Shown here: in pieces, positions 1-9,949 of the stretch
How positions within the stretch are numbered: the first letter of the stretch is position 1
Layout: every line of letters starts with the position of its first letter
Assembly (NCBI GenBank): GCA_022826195.1
Contig: JAJDVI010000033.1
Location: forward strand, 62,001-126,000
From: Acidobacteriota bacterium
Lineage (GTDB): Bacteria; Acidobacteriota; Vicinamibacteria; Marinacidobacterales; Marinacidobacteraceae
Length of the DNA stretch: 64,000 bases
Direction of reading: 5' to 3'
Position numbers and translations under genes: made by a program
The notes under the pieces: generated by a model
The model's database searches: none
The model's input: only the letters and a program-made list of their open reading frames with translations
What the model was told of the DNA's origin: nothing

Positions 1-120
1 GGATCACAGGGCGACGGAGTGTAGCCGGGGAGCGCCGGACGCCTTCCGCCGATGGCGTCCCGTGGGCCTGACTGGTACCTTGGCCGGCCAACTTCAGTCC
101 TCGAATGGAGGAGTCTCCCC

Positions 121-2136
121 ATGCTCAGGATCGCGTCGCTCGTCACCCTGGCCGCCGCGCTCAGCCTCCCCTCCGCTGCGGCGGCGCAGACGCCGTTCCA
201 GCCGATGGACGTGTTCGAGCTCGAATTCGCGGCGGACCCGCAGATCTCGCCGGACGGAGCGCGGGTCGTCTACGTCCGCACCTCCATGGACATCATGACC
301 GACCGCCAGCGAACGGAGCTGTGGATCGTGAACGCCGACGGCGCCGGCCACCGCCGGCTGGACACCGGCGCCGGCCCGCGCTGGTCGCCGGACGGGACCC
401 GGATCGCCTACGTCGCGGACGGCCAGATCCGGCTGCGCTGGATGGACACCGGCGAGACGGCCACCCTCACCCAGCTTCTCGAGTCCCCGAGCGGGCTCCG
501 CTGGTCGCCCGACGGCCGGCGGATCGCCTTCAACATGCTGGTGCCGTATCCCCCGCCCCAACTGGTCGCGCCACCGAAGCCGCCGCCGGGGGCGGAATGG
601 GCCGATCCGCCGATCATGGAGGACCGCTTCAAGAGCCGGCAGGACGGGATCGGCTATCTCGATTTCGGCTTCAACCACATCTTCGTGCTCTCCGTGGAAG
701 GCGGCACGCCGGTTCAGGTGACCTCGGGCGACTTCCAGCACGCCAGCCCGGCCGCCTGGACCCCTGATGGCGAGCACCTCGTCTTCTCCTCGAACCGGAA
801 CGAGAACTGGGAGCGCGACTACCGGAACTCGGAGCTGTACATCGCGCCGGCCGCCGGCGGTGAGATCCGGGCGCTGACCGATCGGAACGGGCCGGACCAC
901 AGCCCCGCCGTGTCTCCCGACGGTAGCCAGATCGCGTTCGTCGGGAACGAGGACCGGTTGCGCACCTACCAGGTCCGCCGGCTCCAGGTGATGAACCTCG
1001 ACGGCAGCGGGCGGCGTGACGTCACGGCCGACCTCGACCGGAGCGTTTCGAGCCCGGTGTGGGCCGCCGACGGGCACCGCATCTACTTCCAGTACGACGA
1101 CGAGGGGAACCGGAAGGTCGCCTTCACGACCCTGGACGGCGAAATTGCGGTCCTCGCGGACAGCGCCGGGGGGTCCTCCTACGGCCTTCCCTACGCCAGC
1201 GGCTCCTTCTCGGTCGCGAGGGACGGCGCCTTCGCGCTGAACCAGACGCGCCCGGACCAGCCGGGCGAGGTGGCGGTGGGCGCGCCCGAAGCGGCGGTGC
1301 GGCGGATTACCTCGCTGAACGAGGATCTGCTCGGCCAGCGGACGCTCGGCGAGGTCGAGGAGATCTGGTGGGAGTCGTCCGCGGACGGGCGGCGCGTCCA
1401 GGGGTGGATCGTGAAGCCGCCGGGCTTCGATCCGGGGCGGAAGTACCCGTTCATCCTCGAGATCCACGGCGGACCCATCTCCCACTACGGGGACCGATTC
1501 TCGGCCGAGATGCAGATGTTCGCCGCCGCCGGCTACGTTGTCCTCTACTCGAATCCCCGCGGCAGCACCAGCTACGGCGAGGAGTTCGGGGACCTCCTCT
1601 ACCACCACTACCCGGGCAACGACTACGACGACCTCATGTCCGGGGTCGACGCGGTCATCGCCCTCGGTTACGTGGACGAGGACAACCTGTTCGTGACCGG
1701 CGGCAGCGCCGGCGGGATCATGACCGCCTGGATCGTCGGGAAGACGGACCGTTTCCGCGCCGCCGTGTCGGAGAAGCCCGTCATCAACTGGATCAGCAAG
1801 ACGCTGACGGCGGACAACTGGTTCAACTACTTCGGGAACCGCTACGAGGGCCTCCCCTGGGAGGATCCGGAGCCCTACTGGAAGTTCTCGCCGCTCTCCC
1901 TGGTGGGGAACGTGACGACGCCGACGATGGTGCTCACCGGATCGCTGGATCTGCGGACGCCCCTTTCGGAGTCGTACCAGTTCTTCCACGCCCTCAAGTT
2001 CCGCGGCATCGACACCGCGGTGGTCCGCATCCCGGGCGCCTTCCACAACATGAGCCGCCGTCCCAGCGAGCTGATCGCGAAGGTCGCCAACCAGATCGCC
2101 TGGTTCGAGAAGTACCGGACGTCGTCCGGGAATTGA
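121..2136 (+). CDS. S9 family peptidase (prolyl oligopeptidase-like, N-terminal WD40-like propeller), secreted
   Basis: ORF 52..2136; ATG at 121 begins a signal peptide (MLRIASLVTLAAALSLPSAAAAQ); repeated 'SPDG' propeller motifs; GGSAGG serine nucleophile motif; C-terminal PGAFHN. Confidence 0.93.
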   Translation: MLRIASLVTLAAALSLPSAAAAQTPFQPMDVFELEFAADPQISPDGARVVYVRTSMDIMTDRQRTELWIVNADGAGHRRLDTGAGPRWSPDGTRIAYVADGQIRLRWMDTGETATLTQLLESPSGLRWSPDGRRIAFNMLVPYPPPQLVAPPKPPPGAEWADPPIMEDRFKSRQDGIGYLDFGFNHIFVLSVEGGTPVQVTSGDFQHASPAAWTPDGEHLVFSSNRNENWERDYRNSELYIAPAAGGEIRALTDRNGPDHSPAVSPDGSQIAFVGNEDRLRTYQVRRLQVMNLDGSGRRDVTADLDRSVSSPVWAADGHRIYFQYDDEGNRKVAFTTLDGEIAVLADSAGGSSYGLPYASGSFSVARDGAFALNQTRPDQPGEVAVGAPEAAVRRITSLNEDLLGQRTLGEVEEIWWESSADGRRVQGWIVKPPGFDPGRKYPFILEIHGGPISHYGDRFSAEMQMFAAAGYVVLYSNPRGSTSYGEEFGDLLYHHYPGNDYDDLMSGVDAVIALGYVDEDNLFVTGGSAGGIMTAWIVGKTDRFRAAVSEKPVINWISKTLTADNWFNYFGNRYEGLPWEDPEPYWKFSPLSLVGNVTTPTMVLTGSLDLRTPLSESYQFFHALKFRGIDTAVVRIPGAFHNMSRRPSELIAKVANQIAWFEKYRTSSGN

Positions 2137-2194
2137 TCCGGCCGGCCTCTGCTACCTTCGGAAACCCCCCTTCCCCCAACCCGAGAATCGCCAC

Positions 2195-4210
2195 ATGCCC
2201 AAGATCACCAGAGTCCTCGCCCTCGCCGGCGCGCTCGCCCTTCCCGCCTCCTCGAACGCCCAGACGGCGTTCGAGTCCATGGACGTCTTCCAGCTGGAAT
2301 GGGCGGCCGATCCGCAGATCTCGCCGGACGGCAGCCAGGTCGCCTACGTCCGCAGTTCGATGGACATCATGCGCGACCGGGTGCGCTCCGAGCTCTGGAT
2401 CGTGAACGCCGACGGTTCCGGCCACCGCCGGCTCGGCGACGGCGGTTCCCCGCGCTGGTCCCCGGACGGCACCCGCCTCGCCTACACCGCGGGCGGACAG
2501 ATCCACCTGCGCTGGATGGACACGGGTGAGACGGCCACTCTCACGCAGCTCCTGGAGTCGCCCAGCGGAATCCGCTGGTCGCCCGACGGCCGGTCGCTCG
2601 CCTTCAACATGCTGGTTCCCTATCCGCCGCCGCAACTCGTGGCGCCGCCGAAACCGCCCCCGGGCGCCGAGTGGGCCGACCCGCCCATCATGGAGGACCG
2701 CTTCAAGAACCGGCAGGACGGGGTGGGCTATCTCGACTTCGGCTTCCACCACATCTTCGTCCTGCCGGTGGAGGGCGGCACCCCGGTTCAGGTGACCACC
2801 GGGGACTTCCAGCACCAGAGCGCCGCCGCCTGGACGCCGGATGGAGCGCACCTGGTCTTCTCCTCGAACCGGAATGCGGACTGGGAGCGCGACTACCGCA
2901 ACTCCGAGCTCTACATCGCCCCGGTCGCCGGCGGCGCGATCCGGGCGCTGACCGACCGTAACGGTCCCGACCGCAGTCCGGCGGTGTCCCCCGACGGGCA
3001 GGCGATCGCGTTCGTCGGGTACGAGGATCGGGTCCGCACCTACCAGCTCAGCCGGCTGTGGCTGATGAATATGGACGGGAGCGGCCTGCGCGCGCTCAGC
3101 GCCGGGCTGGACCGGAGCGTGTCGAGCCCGGTCTGGGCCGCGGACGGCAGCGGCGTCTACGTCCAGTACGACGACGAAGGGAACTCCAAGGTCGGTTTCG
3201 TAACCCTCGACGGCGAGGTTGAGGAACTGGCCGGAGACCTGGGCGCGGTGTACGCGCGTCCCTACGGCGGCGGCTCGTTCTCCGTCGCCGCCACCGGCGC
3301 CTTCGCGTTCAACCAGAGCCGCCCGCACAGCCCGGGCGACGTGGCGGTGGGTACGCGCGGCGGCGCGGTCCGGCAGATCACCGCACTCAACGAGGACCTC
3401 TTCGCCGGCAGGACGCTCGGCGAAGTGGAGGAGATCTGGTGGGATTCCTCCTTCGACGGCCATCCCGTCCACGGCTGGATCGTCAAGCCGCCGGACTTCG
3501 ATCCGGGCCGCCGCTATCCGCTCATCCTCGAGATCCACGGCGGGCCGATCTCCAACTACGGCGACCGCTTCTCGGCGGAAATGCAGCTCTTCGCGAGCGC
3601 CGGCTACGTCGTGCTCTACGCCAACCCCCGCGGCAGCACCAGCTACGGCGAGGAGTTCGGCGACCTGCTCTACCACAACTATCCCGGCGAGGACTACGAC
3701 GACCTGATGTCGGGAGTCGATGCGTTGATCGCCCGCGGCTACGTGGACGAGGACAACCTGTTCGTGACCGGCGGGAGCGCCGGCGGCATCCTGACCGCCT
3801 GGATCGTCGGGAAGACGGACCGGTTCCGCGCCGCGGTCTCCGCCAAGCCGGTCGTCAACTGGATCAGCAAGACGCTGACCGCCGACAACTGGTACGGCTA
3901 CTACCACAGCCGCTACGAGGGCCTGCCCTGGGAGGACCCCGAGCCCTACTGGAAGTTCTCGCCGCTATCGCTCGCCGGGAACGTGACGACCCCGACCCTG
4001 GTGCTCACCGGGGCGGCCGACCTGCGCACGCCGCTCTCCGAGTCCTACCAGCTCTTTCACGCGCTCAAGTTCCAGGGAATCGACACGGCGGTGGTCCGGC
4101 TGCCGGGCGCGCCGCACTTCATGGGGCGGCGGCCGAGCCAGTTGATCTCGAAAGTCGAAAACATCATCGCCTGGTTCGAGAAGTACCGCACCCACCCCAC
4201 CACGAACTAA
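2195..4210 (+). CDS. S9 family peptidase, tandem paralog of the preceding gene
   Basis: Near collinear protein similarity to 121..2136 throughout; signal peptide; GGSAGG motif. Confidence 0.93.
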   Translation: MPKITRVLALAGALALPASSNAQTAFESMDVFQLEWAADPQISPDGSQVAYVRSSMDIMRDRVRSELWIVNADGSGHRRLGDGGSPRWSPDGTRLAYTAGGQIHLRWMDTGETATLTQLLESPSGIRWSPDGRSLAFNMLVPYPPPQLVAPPKPPPGAEWADPPIMEDRFKNRQDGVGYLDFGFHHIFVLPVEGGTPVQVTTGDFQHQSAAAWTPDGAHLVFSSNRNADWERDYRNSELYIAPVAGGAIRALTDRNGPDRSPAVSPDGQAIAFVGYEDRVRTYQLSRLWLMNMDGSGLRALSAGLDRSVSSPVWAADGSGVYVQYDDEGNSKVGFVTLDGEVEELAGDLGAVYARPYGGGSFSVAATGAFAFNQSRPHSPGDVAVGTRGGAVRQITALNEDLFAGRTLGEVEEIWWDSSFDGHPVHGWIVKPPDFDPGRRYPLILEIHGGPISNYGDRFSAEMQLFASAGYVVLYANPRGSTSYGEEFGDLLYHNYPGEDYDDLMSGVDALIARGYVDEDNLFVTGGSAGGILTAWIVGKTDRFRAAVSAKPVVNWISKTLTADNWYGYYHSRYEGLPWEDPEPYWKFSPLSLAGNVTTPTLVLTGAADLRTPLSESYQLFHALKFQGIDTAVVRLPGAPHFMGRRPSQLISKVENIIAWFEKYRTHPTTN

Positions 4211-4213
4211 GGG

Positions 4214-4432
4214 AACGCCGGCCGGTTCTCGCGGTAGCGGCCTCCAGACCGGCACGCGCGGTGCTCCGAACCGCGCATGTCGTCACTCCCCCCGAAGCAG
4301 GCGGTTCCCGCCTCGGCGCGGGGCTCCAGCGCGCAGGTGGCGCCCACGGCCTGCAACGCCGGCCGGTTCTCGCGGTAGCGGCCTTCGGACCCACACGGGC
4401 GATCCTCCGCACCGCGCACGTCGTAGCGTCAC
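4214..4432. repeat. Two imperfect direct repeats (copies from ~4214 and ~4355, 141-bp period) downstream of the S9 gene
   Basis: aacgccggccggttctcgcggtagcggcc followed by related ...ccgcgcatgtcgtcac / ...ccgcgcacgtcgtagcgtcac, seen directly in both copies. Confidence 0.75.
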
Positions 4433-4498
4433 CCGGCCTCTCGCGGCCTACGGCCTGGGCTGGTCCCCCGGCCGTAGCCAGCCTCGGTATCCTGCCGC

Positions 4499-5638
4499 GT
4501 GCCTTCCGTCCGGTTCGTGCGCGTCGCGGCGCTGCTGCTGGCGAGCGCCCTAGCCCCATCGGGCGCCACCCCCGCCCTCGCTCATCCGCTGGCGTTCACG
4601 GAGGTGACCCTCACGCTGCGGGACGACGGCGCCTTCGAGGCGGACCTGATCTACGACCTCGACGCGCTCGCGCTCGGCGTACCCCTGAACACGGACGACG
4701 CGGAGCTGGCCGCGGTGCTCGAGCGCCTCCCGCCGGATGAATTCGCCGCGCGCGTCGCCGGCCTGCGGGAGCTGTTCGAGCGGCGGGTCCGGGTCCGGTT
4801 CGACGGCGAGCCCACTCCCTTCGAGGTCTCCTTCCCCGACTACGGCACGCCCCGCGCGACGGACGCCGAGATCCCGACCGTGCTCGGCCTGACCGCGCGC
4901 CTGACGGGGAGGGTTCCCGAGGGTGCGTCCACGGTGGGGTTTTTCGCGTCGCGGGCGTTCGGCGAGGTGCACCTGACCATCGTCGACGCCGGGCGGGCGG
5001 TGGAGATCCGCTCGCTCCTCGAACCCGGGGCCCGGAGCGAGCCGCTCGAGCTGACGGGACCGATCGCGCCGCCAGGCCGCCTCGAAGTGGCGACCCGTTA
5101 TGCGTGGCTCGGGTTCGTCCACATCGTGCCGGAGGGCACGGATCACATCCTGTTCGTGCTGGGGCTCTTCCTGCTGAGCGCGCGGCTCCGGCCGCTGGTC
5201 TGGCAGGTGACCGCGTTCACGGTGGCGCACGCCGCCACGCTGACGGTGGCAGCGCTGGGCGTCGTCTCCCTCGCCCCGCGCGTGGTGGAACCGCTCATCG
5301 CGCTCTCGATCGCGTACGTCGCCGTCGAGAACGTCCTGACGGATCGTTTGACCCGCTGGCGGCCGGTCGTCGTCTTCGGTTTCGGCCTGCTGCACGGGCT
5401 GGGCTTCGCGGGGGTCCTCGGCGAACTGGGCCTGCCGGAGGGAGAGCGCCTCCTGGCGCTCGTGACCTTCAACGCCGGCATCGAGTTGGGACAGCTCGCG
5501 GTCCTCGCGGCCGCCGCAGGGTCGTTCGGCTGGTTCCGCTCGAAGCCGTGGTACCGGGGATGGCTCGCCGTGCCGGCGTCGGCGGTCATCGGGTTGATCG
5601 GAGTGGCGTGGGCCATCGAGCGGGCGTTCACCCCATGA
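4499..5638 (+). CDS. HupE/UreJ-like membrane protein
   Basis: Signal peptide, HPLAFTEVTL N-terminal region, C-terminal multi-TM with FVHIVPEGTDHILFVLGLFLL and FGLLHGLGFAGVL motifs typical of HupE/UreJ_2. Confidence 0.8.
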   Translation: MPSVRFVRVAALLLASALAPSGATPALAHPLAFTEVTLTLRDDGAFEADLIYDLDALALGVPLNTDDAELAAVLERLPPDEFAARVAGLRELFERRVRVRFDGEPTPFEVSFPDYGTPRATDAEIPTVLGLTARLTGRVPEGASTVGFFASRAFGEVHLTIVDAGRAVEIRSLLEPGARSEPLELTGPIAPPGRLEVATRYAWLGFVHIVPEGTDHILFVLGLFLLSARLRPLVWQVTAFTVAHAATLTVAALGVVSLAPRVVEPLIALSIAYVAVENVLTDRLTRWRPVVVFGFGLLHGLGFAGVLGELGLPEGERLLALVTFNAGIELGQLAVLAAAAGSFGWFRSKPWYRGWLAVPASAVIGLIGVAWAIERAFTP

Positions 5639-5708
5639 CCGGCCGGTTCGTCCCTGGCTGCTAGAATCGCGCGCCGGCGCACCGCCGACCCCCATCTCAG
5701 ATTTGCGA

Positions 5709-7919
5709 ATGACCAGGGCGATTCACGGCGCCGCCGCGCGCGTGACGCTCGTCGTTGCGCTCCTCGCGTTGCCGGCCGGAAGCGCGGCGGCCCAGGATTG
5801 GCCGAGCTGGCGGGGCCGGATGCAGAACGGTGTCTCGGACCAGACCGGGCTCGTGTCGAGCTGGTCGGTGGCCGGCGAGAACCTCATCTGGTTCCGGGAG
5901 TACATCGGCCGTTCGACTCCCGCCGTGTTCGACGGGCGCGTCTGCGCCAACGGCCGCACCGGGGACGGGGTGGCCAAGAAGGAGATCGTCACCTGCTGGG
6001 ACGCGGAGGACGGCGCGAAGCTCTGGGAACACACCTTCAGCGTCCTCAACACGACCGTTCCCTTCAACCGGGTCGGCTGGGGCAGCGTCACCGGCGATCC
6101 GGACACCGGCACCCTCTACGCGCTGAACGTGGACGGCCACCTGCACGCCTTCGACCGTGACGGGGCGGTCGTCTGGAGCTGGCGGCTCGGCGAGGACCTC
6201 GGCCGCGCCTCCGGGTACGGGGGGAGGACGTCCACGCCGATCATCGACGAGGACCGGCTCGTGCTCAGCGTCATCGGCTCGGCCTGGGGCGACCTCGGCG
6301 GGCCGCCGCGACACCGCTACGTGGCGTTCGACAAGGCCAACGGAGACGTTCGCTGGGTCGCGACGCCCGGCGGCCAGCCGGCCGACCTGAACACGCAGTC
6401 GGTGCCGATCGTGGCCGTGGTGGGCGGTCAGCGGCTCCTCATCGACGGGAACGCCGATGGCCGCATCTACGCGATGCAGGCGCGCACCGGAAAGAAGGTC
6501 TGGGAGTTCCACCTCAGCAAGCGCGGCATCAACGTCTCCCCCGTGATCGACGGAGACACCGTTTACATCGCGCACAGCGAAGAGAACCTCGACGTCGGAG
6601 CCTTGGGACGGGTCGTGGCCATCGACGCGACCGGCAGCGGCGACATCACCGCCACCGGCGAGAAGTGGCGGATCGACGAACTCGCGGTCGGCTTCGCCTC
6701 GCCGCTCATCCGGGACGGCCGGCTCTACGTTATCGACAACTCCGCGAACCTGGTGGCCATCGACGCCGCCAGCGGCGCCGTCATCTGGGAGCACAGCGTC
6801 GGGACCGTCGGCAAGTCGTCGCCGGTCTGGGCGGACGGCAAGCTCTACGTTACCGAGGTCAACGGCAACGTTCACATCCTGGAGCCCGGCCCCGATGGCG
6901 TCACCGAGCTCGACAGCGAGGACATCGAGGTGGCTGACGGCCGCGAGGCCGAGATCTACGGTTCGTTCGCCCCGGCGTACGGGCGGCTCTACGTCACCGC
7001 CGAGTCCGGCATCTACTGCATCGGCGATCCGGACGCGCCCTTCGATCCGGCGCCGGCCGCGAGCCCGGTCCTCGGAGCCGAGACCGCCCCGACGGGAACG
7101 GTCGCCAGCCTGCAGGTGGTTCCCGCCGAGGTCATCGCGTCCGCGGGGCAGACGGTCGACTTCCGGCTCCTGGCGTTCGATGCCGCTGGGCAACCGGCCG
7201 GGGAGCACGCCGCCACCTGGACGCTCGATGGCCTGACCGGCTCGCAGCTCGGCGAAAACGGCGCGTTCCAGGCGAGCGCGGGGACCGCCAACCAGGCGGG
7301 CCGGGTCATCGCGACCGTGGGGGACGTATCGGCCGCCGCCCGGGTGCGCATCTTCGCGCCGCTGCCCTGGACCGAGGACTTCGCGAACGGGCGCCCGCCG
7401 CACTGGATCGGCGGGGGCGGCAGCCTGGCCGCGGTGGACGAAGGGGGAGAACAGCTCTTCCGGAAAGGCGCGTCGCGTACCGGCATTCACCGGCACGCCG
7501 TCTACATCGGCCCGTCGACCCTGTCCGACTACACCGTCCAGGCGGATGTGATGTCGACCGAGCGGGGCCGGCGGCGTCCCGACATCGGACTCATCAACAG
7601 CGGCTACACGATGGACCTGCAGGGGAACCACCAGCGGATCGAGGTCCGCTCGTGGGCCGCCGAACTGCGGATGGCCGAGCGGTTCCCGTTCGCGTGGGAT
7701 CCCGACGTCTGGTACACGCTGAAGCTTCGCGTGGACACCGACGGTGACCGGGCGCTCATTCGCGGCAAGGTCTGGCCGCGCGGCGAGGCCGAGCCGGACG
7801 ACTGGACCGTGACCGTGGAGGACCCGGAGCCGGTGCGCCAGGGAAGCCCGGGCCTGATCGGCTACTCCCCGATCGACATCTACTACGACAACGTGCAGGT
7901 GATGGAGAACCCCAGGTAA
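5709..7919 (+). CDS. PQQ-like beta-propeller repeat protein with Ig-like linker and C-terminal lectin/LamG-like domain
   Basis: Signal peptide; repeated VAIDAASGAVIWEH-type propeller blades; VASLQVVPAEVIASAGQTVDF Ig-like segment; C-terminal YTVQADVMSTERG...YTLKLRVDTDGD. Confidence 0.82.
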   Translation: MTRAIHGAAARVTLVVALLALPAGSAAAQDWPSWRGRMQNGVSDQTGLVSSWSVAGENLIWFREYIGRSTPAVFDGRVCANGRTGDGVAKKEIVTCWDAEDGAKLWEHTFSVLNTTVPFNRVGWGSVTGDPDTGTLYALNVDGHLHAFDRDGAVVWSWRLGEDLGRASGYGGRTSTPIIDEDRLVLSVIGSAWGDLGGPPRHRYVAFDKANGDVRWVATPGGQPADLNTQSVPIVAVVGGQRLLIDGNADGRIYAMQARTGKKVWEFHLSKRGINVSPVIDGDTVYIAHSEENLDVGALGRVVAIDATGSGDITATGEKWRIDELAVGFASPLIRDGRLYVIDNSANLVAIDAASGAVIWEHSVGTVGKSSPVWADGKLYVTEVNGNVHILEPGPDGVTELDSEDIEVADGREAEIYGSFAPAYGRLYVTAESGIYCIGDPDAPFDPAPAASPVLGAETAPTGTVASLQVVPAEVIASAGQTVDFRLLAFDAAGQPAGEHAATWTLDGLTGSQLGENGAFQASAGTANQAGRVIATVGDVSAAARVRIFAPLPWTEDFANGRPPHWIGGGGSLAAVDEGGEQLFRKGASRTGIHRHAVYIGPSTLSDYTVQADVMSTERGRRRPDIGLINSGYTMDLQGNHQRIEVRSWAAELRMAERFPFAWDPDVWYTLKLRVDTDGDRALIRGKVWPRGEAEPDDWTVTVEDPEPVRQGSPGLIGYSPIDIYYDNVQVMENPR

Positions 7920-9367
7920 TGGAAATACGACAGGCGCTGATTCTCGGAGCCCTGGCGGCACTGGCGGCGCCCGGCGCGGCTTCGTCCCAGGAAATCGCGA
8001 TGTTCGGCAACACGCCGTCCCGGAACATGGTGTCGGACGAGACCGGCGTCGTCGGGGAGTGGGACGTGGACACCGGCCGGAACGTCCTCTGGTCCCAGCC
8101 GGTCGGCTCGCAGGCCTACGGCGGCCCGGTGGTCGCAAACAACCGCGTCTACGTGGGCACCAACAACGAGGGCCTCCGCGACCCGTCCATCGAGGGCGAC
8201 CGCGGCGTCGTCATGGCGTTCGCCGCGGACACCGGCACGTTCCTCTGGCAGATGGTGCACCCCAAGCTCCCCGCCGGACGGGTCAACGACTGGCCGCGGC
8301 AGGGAGTCTGCTCGACCGCGTACATGGAGGGGGACCGCATCTACTACGTCTCGAACGAGGCGCACATCGTCTGCCTCGACGCGAACGGCTTCGCCAACGG
8401 CAACGACGGCCCCTTCACCGACGAGGAAGACACCGGCGAGATCGCCGGAGACATCATCTGGTCCTACGACATGATCGGGGAGCTGGACGTCTTCCCGCAC
8501 AACCTCGCCACGGGATCGCCGCTCATCATCGGCGACGTTCTCTACACCGTCACGAGCAACGGCGTCGACGAGGGACATGTCAACGTCCCGTCGCCCTTCT
8601 CCCCCGACTTCATCGCCCTGGACAAGAACACCGGGGAACTGTTGTGGGAGAGCACCCCGGTCGGCGAGAACGTCCTGCACGGCGCCTGGACCAACCCGGC
8701 CTACGCGGTGATCAACGGGCGGGCGCAGGTGATCTTCCCCGGCGGCGACGGGGTGATCTACAGCCTCGACGCCGCGACGGGCGAGCTCATCTGGCAGTTC
8801 GACTGCAACCCGAAGGACTCGGAGTGGATTCTCGGCGGCCGCGGAACGCGCAACAACATCCTCTCGACGCCGGTCGTCTACAACGACAAGGTGTACATCG
8901 GCGTCGGCCAGGATCCGGAGCACGGCGAGGCGCCGGGCCACTTCTGGGTGATCGACGCGACCGGCGCCGGCGACGTCACCGACACGCACGCGGTTTGGCA
9001 CCGCGGCGGTGAGGACTTCTACCGCACGATGTCCACCGCGGCCATCGCCGACGGCGTGCTCTACATCTCCAGCCTGTCGGGCTTCCTGCACGCGCTGGAC
9101 CCGGAGACCGGCGAGGAGTTCTGGACCTACGACACCTACGCGGCGGTGTGGGGCTCCCCGTTCGTCGTGGACGGCAAGGTCTTCCTGGGCGACGAGGACG
9201 GCGACGTCGTGGTCCTGCGCGCCGGCAGGGAGCTGGAGGTCCTCGGGGAGTACAACCTCGGCGCCTCGGTCTATTGCACCCCGGTGGTCAAGGACGGCGT
9301 CCTCTACATCCTCACCCGCAACCGGCTCTGGGCATTCCAGGAAGGCGCCCAGTCCGACCCCCTCTGA
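7919..9367 (+). CDS. PQQ-like beta-propeller repeat protein
   Basis: Blades such as LDKNTGELLWES and LDAATGELIWQF; overlaps the previous stop as TAATG. Confidence 0.85.
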   Translation: MEIRQALILGALAALAAPGAASSQEIAMFGNTPSRNMVSDETGVVGEWDVDTGRNVLWSQPVGSQAYGGPVVANNRVYVGTNNEGLRDPSIEGDRGVVMAFAADTGTFLWQMVHPKLPAGRVNDWPRQGVCSTAYMEGDRIYYVSNEAHIVCLDANGFANGNDGPFTDEEDTGEIAGDIIWSYDMIGELDVFPHNLATGSPLIIGDVLYTVTSNGVDEGHVNVPSPFSPDFIALDKNTGELLWESTPVGENVLHGAWTNPAYAVINGRAQVIFPGGDGVIYSLDAATGELIWQFDCNPKDSEWILGGRGTRNNILSTPVVYNDKVYIGVGQDPEHGEAPGHFWVIDATGAGDVTDTHAVWHRGGEDFYRTMSTAAIADGVLYISSLSGFLHALDPETGEEFWTYDTYAAVWGSPFVVDGKVFLGDEDGDVVVLRAGRELEVLGEYNLGASVYCTPVVKDGVLYILTRNRLWAFQEGAQSDPL

Positions 9368-9385
9368 CGGCGGCGCCAACTCGCC

Positions 9386-9546
9386 TTTTCTTCCACGCCC
9401 TCAAGTTCCAGGGGATTGACACGGCGGTAGTGCGGGTACCCGGCGCGTTCCACAACATCGGCCGCCGGCCCAGCCAACGGATCGCCAAAGTCGCCAACAT
9501 CCTGGCCCGGTTCGAGAAGTACCGGACGCATCCCACCACCAACTGA
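9386..9546 (+). pseudogene. C-terminal remnant of a third S9 peptidase
   Basis: Frame encodes FFHALKFQGIDTAVVRVPGAFHNIGRRPSQRIAKVANILARFEKYRTHPTTN*, matching the extreme C-termini of both upstream S9 genes; no N-terminal or catalytic Ser region present. Confidence 0.88.
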
Positions 9547-9683
9547 GGGGGCGTCGGCCAGTTCTCTCCCGGTAGATTGCCGGACCAAGAGATTGGTGCG
9601 GCCAAATCCGCCGTCTCGCGGCCGGTCAATCTGAGACAACCGGGCCGGGGCGACACCCGTCAAGACACGGGTAGCCTGAGGGC

Positions 9684-9893
9684 TTATTCGGCGGAGGACA
9701 GATTTGCGGCGTGCGTCTTGCCGTTGCTTCCGACCTGAACCTCGTACGAGACTTTCTGGCCTTCGCGAAGCGAATGCAGTCCGGCTTTCTCAACCGCCGA
9801 GATGTGTACGAAAACGTCCTTTGAACGGTCTTCGGGTTCGATGAACCCGAAGCCTTTCGCTGCGTTGAACCACTTTACAGTGCCGGTAGCCAT
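9684..9893 (-). CDS. CspA-family cold-shock protein
   Basis: [39 protein letters not shown]...; classic RNP1/RNP2. Confidence 0.96.
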   Translation of the reverse strand: MATGTVKWFNAAKGFGFIEPEDRSKDVFVHISAVEKAGLHSLREGQKVSYEVQVGSNGKTHAANLSSAE

Positions 9894-9925
9894 GAATCGT
9901 TCCTCGAACAAAACGTGTTGATTGG

Positions 9926-9949
9926 GCGCCCCGCAGTCAGTGCGGGCGC
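9926..9949 (-). promoter_or_regulatory. Stem-loop in the cold-shock gene 5' leader
   Basis: gcgccccgca-gtcag-tgcgggcgc, 9-bp stem with one bulge, ~33 nt upstream of the ATG. Confidence 0.4.

Noticed and set aside
52-120. N-terminal extension MASRGPDWYLGRPTSVLEWRSLP of the first S9 ORF
   Set aside because: A canonical signal peptide begins at ATG 121, matching the paralog's start architecture; the extension is likely untranslated.
94-2046. Long antisense ORF opposite the S9 peptidase (and similar ones at 1994-3907 -, 10781-12847 +, 30247-33744 +, 38962-41652 +, 42641-45862 +)
   Set aside because: Typical spurious open frames opposite high-GC genes; compositions rich in R/G/H/P, no recognisable motifs, while the opposite strand encodes clear protein families.
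4164-4559. Minus-strand ORF over the 141-bp repeats (RYRENRPALQAVGA...RYRENRPAFP)
   Set aside because: Apparent protein repeats are just the translated DNA duplication (141 = 47 codons); overlaps ends of two well-supported genes.
9655-9672. acccgt-caagac-acgggt hairpin downstream of the cold-shock gene as a terminator
   Set aside because: Only a 6-bp stem without a U-tract; too weak to call.
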